NCBI RefSeq assembly: GCF_003583405.1
Contig: NZ_QXEC01000017.1
Coordinates: 62,001-126,000, forward strand
Direction: 5' to 3'
Origin: Micromonospora radicis
GTDB lineage: Bacteria > Actinomycetota > Actinomycetes > Mycobacteriales > Micromonosporaceae
DNA: 64,000 nt
A program made the translations under genes and the position numbers. Below are positions 61,299-64,000 of the stretch, piece by piece. The notes beneath the pieces are model-generated. The model was given only the letters and a program-made list of their open reading frames with translations, was not told where the DNA came from and made no database searches. Within the stretch, counting starts at the first letter, position 1, and each line of letters opens with the position of its first letter.

Positions 61299-62285
61299 TC
61301 AGCGGTCGGCGCCGGAGAGGGCGCCGACCGGCGTGGTGGGCTCCTCGGTGGGCAGCGCCACGGAGCCGGCCGGGTCCGGATCGGTCGCGGGTACCTCGGT
61401 CAGGGCGGCGTCGACGAGCGCACGCTGGCGACGGGCACGCAGCACGAGCCGGACGGCCAGCACCAGCGCGGCGATCCAGCCCGCGGCCAGCAGCAGGTAG
61501 ACCAGCACCGGCAGGGAGCCGCCGAGGTCGGCGCTGCGCATCAGCACGCGGGCGTTGGTCAGCACGATCACGCCGCCGACCGCCGCGCCGAGTAGTTGGG
61601 CCGGGACGATGCGGACCAGCCAGGCCGCGATCGGGGCGGCGATCAGGCCGCCGATGAGCAGGGCGAGCACGATCGGCAGCAGGAAACCCTCGGTGCCCAG
61701 TCCAATGAGGAAGCCGAGGCTGGCCGCGGCGGCGACGAGGAACTCGGAGGTGTCCACCGAGCCGATCACCTTGCGTGGCTCCATCCGCCCGCTGACCAGC
61801 AACGCCGGGGTGGCGACGGGCCCCCATCCCCCGCCGCCGGTGGCGTCGACGAATCCGGCGACCAGGCCGAGCGGTCCGAGGAAACGGCCGCGCAGCCGGC
61901 CGGCGGCCGGGCTGCGGCGCAGCGGTCGGGAGAACCGGATCAACAGGTACGCGCCGAGCGTGAACAGGATCGCGGCCATCCACGGTGCGGCGGTCTCGGT
62001 GGAGAGTGCGCTGAGGAAGGTGGCGCCGGCGAACGCGCCGACGGCGCCCGGGATGGCGATCCGGAACACCACGCGCCAGTCGACGTTGCCGAAGCGCCAG
62101 TGCGCGGCGCCGGCGGCGAGGGTGGTGCCGATCTCGGCCAGGTGCACCGAGGCGGACGCGGCGGCCGGGGCGACACCGACCATGAGCAGCAGCGTCGAGG
62201 AGGTCAGCCCGTACGCCATGCCGAGTGAACCGTCGACCAACTGCGCGGCGAGCCCCACCAGCGCGATGACCAGTAGCTTGCGCAC
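61299..62285 (-). CDS. TSUP (TauE/SafE) family anion transporter
   Basis: The 328-residue permease has about eight helices and the family pattern AQLVDGSLGMAYGLTSSTLLL. The second half contains GLVAGFVDATGGGGWGPVATP. TSUP proteins move sulfite, sulfonates or other sulfur compounds. GTG 62285 with GGGGG upstream is chosen over a TTG at 62309. A short palindrome TCGAC-TTG-GTCGA at 62316-62328 lies just upstream, and an Rrf2 gene is next upstream on the same strand. Confidence 0.88.
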   Translation of the reverse strand: MRKLLVIALVGLAAQLVDGSLGMAYGLTSSTLLLMVGVAPAAASASVHLAEIGTTLAAGAAHWRFGNVDWRVVFRIAIPGAVGAFAGATFLSALSTETAAPWMAAILFTLGAYLLIRFSRPLRRSPAAGRLRGRFLGPLGLVAGFVDATGGGGWGPVATPALLVSGRMEPRKVIGSVDTSEFLVAAAASLGFLIGLGTEGFLLPIVLALLIGGLIAAPIAAWLVRIVPAQLLGAAVGGVIVLTNARVLMRSADLGGSLPVLVYLLLAAGWIAALVLAVRLVLRARRQRALVDAALTEVPATDPDPAGSVALPTEEPTTPVGALSGADR

Positions 62286-62588
62286 GGCCGCCCCCAGACT
62301 TTTAGGCAACTCCTATCGACTTGGTCGACAATGCGGTATGGGTGGGCCCGCGGTCAAGTGCCTGATCGGTCAGTGAGACGACACCCTCGGGTCACCTGTT
62401 CGAGCGCCCCGCGACTCGCACCGCACCGCCCGCGCACCGCACCGCAACTCGCACCACCCGCGCACCGCCCGCACCGCGCCCGCGCTTGTCCCGCCCCGCC
62501 GACGCCCGGACAAGCCGGCGGTCCGCCACGTCCGGCCCGGGCGGGCGGTGCTCCAGATGCGGAACGCGGGTCAGGTCCGGAACGCGGG
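62286..62588. other. Intergenic region with GCACC-rich repeats and an operator-like palindrome
   Basis: These 303 bases separate rrf2 from the TSUP gene. They hold TCGAC-TTG-GTCGA (62316-62328), close to the transporter start, and an irregular run of GCACCG(C) units (about 62405-62490). No coding sequence is supported. Confidence 0.5.
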
Positions 62589-62596
62589 TCAGGTCC
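62561..62596. repeat. 18-bp tandem duplication at the rrf2 3' end
   Basis: GGAACGCGGGTCAGGTCC occurs twice in tandem (62561-62578 and 62579-62596). The second copy contains the rrf2 stop codon. This is a recent slippage-type duplication that leaves the protein unchanged. Confidence 0.8.
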
Positions 62597-63050
62597 AGGC
62601 GCGGGGGTCGGCCACCAGTTGGGTCACCCGCTCGGGCAGTGTGCCCTGCGCGACGTCGGCGACCGTGACCAGTTCGAGGATCTGCCGTTCGCTGGCGCGC
62701 AGGGCGATCCAGACGTCCTGCAGGGCGCGGGCCGCGCCGTGGTAGCCGAGGTGCTCGGGTCGTTGCCCCCGGATGTGGGCCAACGGACCGTCGATCACCC
62801 GGATGACGTCGGCCAGGGAGATCTCCTCCGCCGGGCGGGCCAGCCAGTAGCCACCCTCGGGACCCCGTTGTGCCTGCATGATGCCGCCTCGGCGCAGCTG
62901 GAGCAGGATGCTCTCGAGGAACTTCGGGGGGATTTCCTGGGCTCGGGCGATCTGGTCGGCGGTCACCGGCCGGCCGCGACCGGAGCCGGACACCGAGGCC
63001 AACTCGGTGACCGCTCGAAGGGCATAGTCCACCCGGGCGGAGAGACGCAT
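62589..63050 (-). CDS. Rrf2 family transcriptional regulator
   Basis: The product is 153 residues. The N-terminal winged helix (MRLSARVDYALRAVTELA; IPPKFLESILLQLRRGGI) is diagnostic of Rrf2. It contains no cysteine at all, so it cannot bind an iron-sulfur cluster the way IscR or NsrR do. It is closer to CymR-type members that respond to cysteine synthesis. It probably controls the adjacent TSUP transporter; this is inference from linkage. Confidence 0.9.
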   Translation of the reverse strand: MRLSARVDYALRAVTELASVSGSGRGRPVTADQIARAQEIPPKFLESILLQLRRGGIMQAQRGPEGGYWLARPAEEISLADVIRVIDGPLAHIRGQRPEHLGYHGAARALQDVWIALRASERQILELVTVADVAQGTLPERVTQLVADPRAWT

Positions 63051-63179
63051 GTCGGACAGGCTAGTCGGCGTGTCACCCCACCCGGACGATCACCCCTCCT
63101 CCGGTCGGCCCGGAACCGGCGGCAGGGTGTCGACCGGTGGGGGCGGACCGGGCACCGACGCGGCGGAGCGAGCCGGCGG

Positions 63180-64000
63180 CTAGGCGCCGACCCGGCGCAG
63201 CAGACCCTCCTGGACGGAGCTGGCGATGTGCTGCCCGTCGACGGTGAACATCCGGCCGGTGGCCAGGCCCCGGGCGCCGGAGGCCGACGGGCTCCAGCAG
63301 TCGTAGAGGAACCACTCGTCGGCGCGGAACGACCGGTGGAACCACAGGGCGTGGTCCAGGCTGGCGCCGACCACGCCGCCCGGGCCCCAGACCTCGCCGT
63401 GCACCGAGAGCACCGAGTCGAGCAGGGTGAGGTCGGAGGCATAGGTCAGGGCGCAGGCGTGCAGCAGCGGGTCGTCGGGCAGCTTGCCGTCGATGCGCAT
63501 CCACACCCGCTGGTGCGGGTCGGCGGGCCGGTCGCCGGGGCGTACCCAGCCGGGCTCACCGACATACCGTACGTCGATGGGGCGCGGGATCTGCCCCCAG
63601 ATGCCCAACCGCTCCGGGTAGCGGGCCAGCCGGTCGGACATGGTCGGCACCTGCTCCGGCCCGGGCACGTCCGGCGGGACCGGGGCCTGGTGGTCCAGCC
63701 CCTCCTCCGGTCGTTGGAACGACGCCGACATGAAGAAGATCGGCTTGTCGTGCTGTAGCGCCACCGACCGGCGTACCGAGAAGGACCGCCCGTCGCGGAT
63801 GTTCTCCACCTCGTACTGGATCGGTTCGGCGGGATCCCCGGGCCGCACGAAGTAGCCGTGCAGCGAGTGGACCACCCGCTCGGGGTCCACGGTCCGGCCG
63901 GCGGCGACCAGGGCCTGACCGGCGACCTGGCCGCCGTACACCCGCTGGGGCCCGACCGGGGGGCTCATCCCCCGGAACGACCTGGCGCCGGTGGGCGCCA
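63180..64000 (-). CDS. tesB: Acyl-CoA thioesterase II (N-terminus beyond window end)
   Basis: This double hot-dog thioesterase hydrolyses acyl-CoA. QRVYGGQVAGQALVAAG near the visible N-terminus, ASLDHALWFHRSF and the C-terminal IASSVQEGLLRRVG carry the TesB Asp and Gln active-site residues. An ATG at 63968 is not the real start. The frame stays open to base 64000 with TGARSFRGM, and family members have about 20 more residues there. About 273 codons are visible. Confidence 0.9.
   Translation of the reverse strand, partial: APTGARSFRGMSPPVGPQRVYGGQVAGQALVAAGRTVDPERVVHSLHGYFVRPGDPAEPIQYEVENIRDGRSFSVRRSVALQHDKPIFFMSASFQRPEEGLDHQAPVPPDVPGPEQVPTMSDRLARYPERLGIWGQIPRPIDVRYVGEPGWVRPGDRPADPHQRVWMRIDGKLPDDPLLHACALTYASDLTLLDSVLSVHGEVWGPGGVVGASLDHALWFHRSFRADEWFLYDCWSPSASGARGLATGRMFTVDGQHIASSVQEGLLRRVGA

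Noticed and set aside
62405..62490. GCACC-rich repeats as a CRISPR array
   Set aside because: The units are irregular and very short, with no constant repeat/spacer pattern and no cas genes.

Overview
The window is chromosomal DNA from a high-GC actinomycete, most likely Micromonospora or a close relative in Micromonosporaceae. The evidence is the very strong G/C bias at third codon positions, many GTG starts, WhiA, an ANTAR response regulator, an XRE/DUF5753 regulator, a CoaE-GrpB fusion, and the core gene order polA - rpsA - coaE - uvrB - uvrA - uvrC - rapZ - yvcK - whiA - gap - pgk. That backbone is all on the minus strand. It is interrupted by accessory modules on both strands. No rRNA, CRISPR array, integrase, transposase or prophage was seen.

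Region 1-10.1 kb: pgk (cut by the window edge), gap, whiA, yvcK and rapZ form the conserved glycolysis/sporulation block. A plus-strand pair (a membrane-anchored hypothetical gene and recQ) lies between rapZ and uvrC. recQ and uvrC converge on a perfect AT-rich inverted repeat. Region 10.1-15.4 kb: a secreted endonuclease/exonuclease/phosphatase-family enzyme with a lectin-like tail is divergent from a secreted penicillin-acylase-family hydrolase with a discoidin domain, followed by a Rieske lipoprotein. Region 15.6-25.6 kb: uvrA, rsgA, a small ORF, a metallo-beta-lactamase-fold hydrolase, a DedA protein, a cold-shock protein, a probable M15-like peptidase, and a CocE-type hydrolase with marR. 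marR is divergent from an MMPL exporter, and a palindromic operator lies between them.

Region 27.7-36.4 kb: a lytic transglycosylase-like lipoprotein, typA/bipA, a beta-lactamase-fold protein and an NlpC/P60 protein (both without an export signal), a TerC protein, a broken pnuC-nadR pair for NMN/nicotinamide-riboside salvage, a small monooxygenase and an orphan XRE regulator. Region 36.4-48.3 kb: uvrB, a membrane protein with two tandem extracellular repeats, coaE-grpB, rpsA, a methyltransferase, a DUF2945/DUF3140 pair and polA. Region 48.3-53.3 kb: a complete liv-type ABC importer operon (livJHMGF) with a strong terminator.

Region 53.7-64 kb: an Asp-box lipoprotein, the ANTAR regulator pdtaR, and an unusual tRNA. 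The tRNA has a CAA anticodon but a short variable loop, and it is followed by a broken HTH/LAGLIDADG gene. Then come a PLP gamma-lyase divergent from an Lrp/AsnC regulator, a luciferase-like monooxygenase, a PLP decarboxylase preceded by an attenuator-like leader, a TSUP transporter with an Rrf2 regulator, and tesB (cut by the window end).

The most interesting places are the tRNA/homing-endonuclease-like locus (55.7-56.6 kb), the decaying pnuC-nadR operon (33.7-34.9 kb), the two-repeat membrane protein (38.8-40.6 kb), the palindromic intergenic elements (8.0 and 18.8 kb) and the leader of the decarboxylase gene (59.6 kb). Several broken genes owe their frameshifts to single extra bases in short G or C runs. 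Sequencing error is therefore a live alternative for those cases, but not for the large deletion in pnuC.
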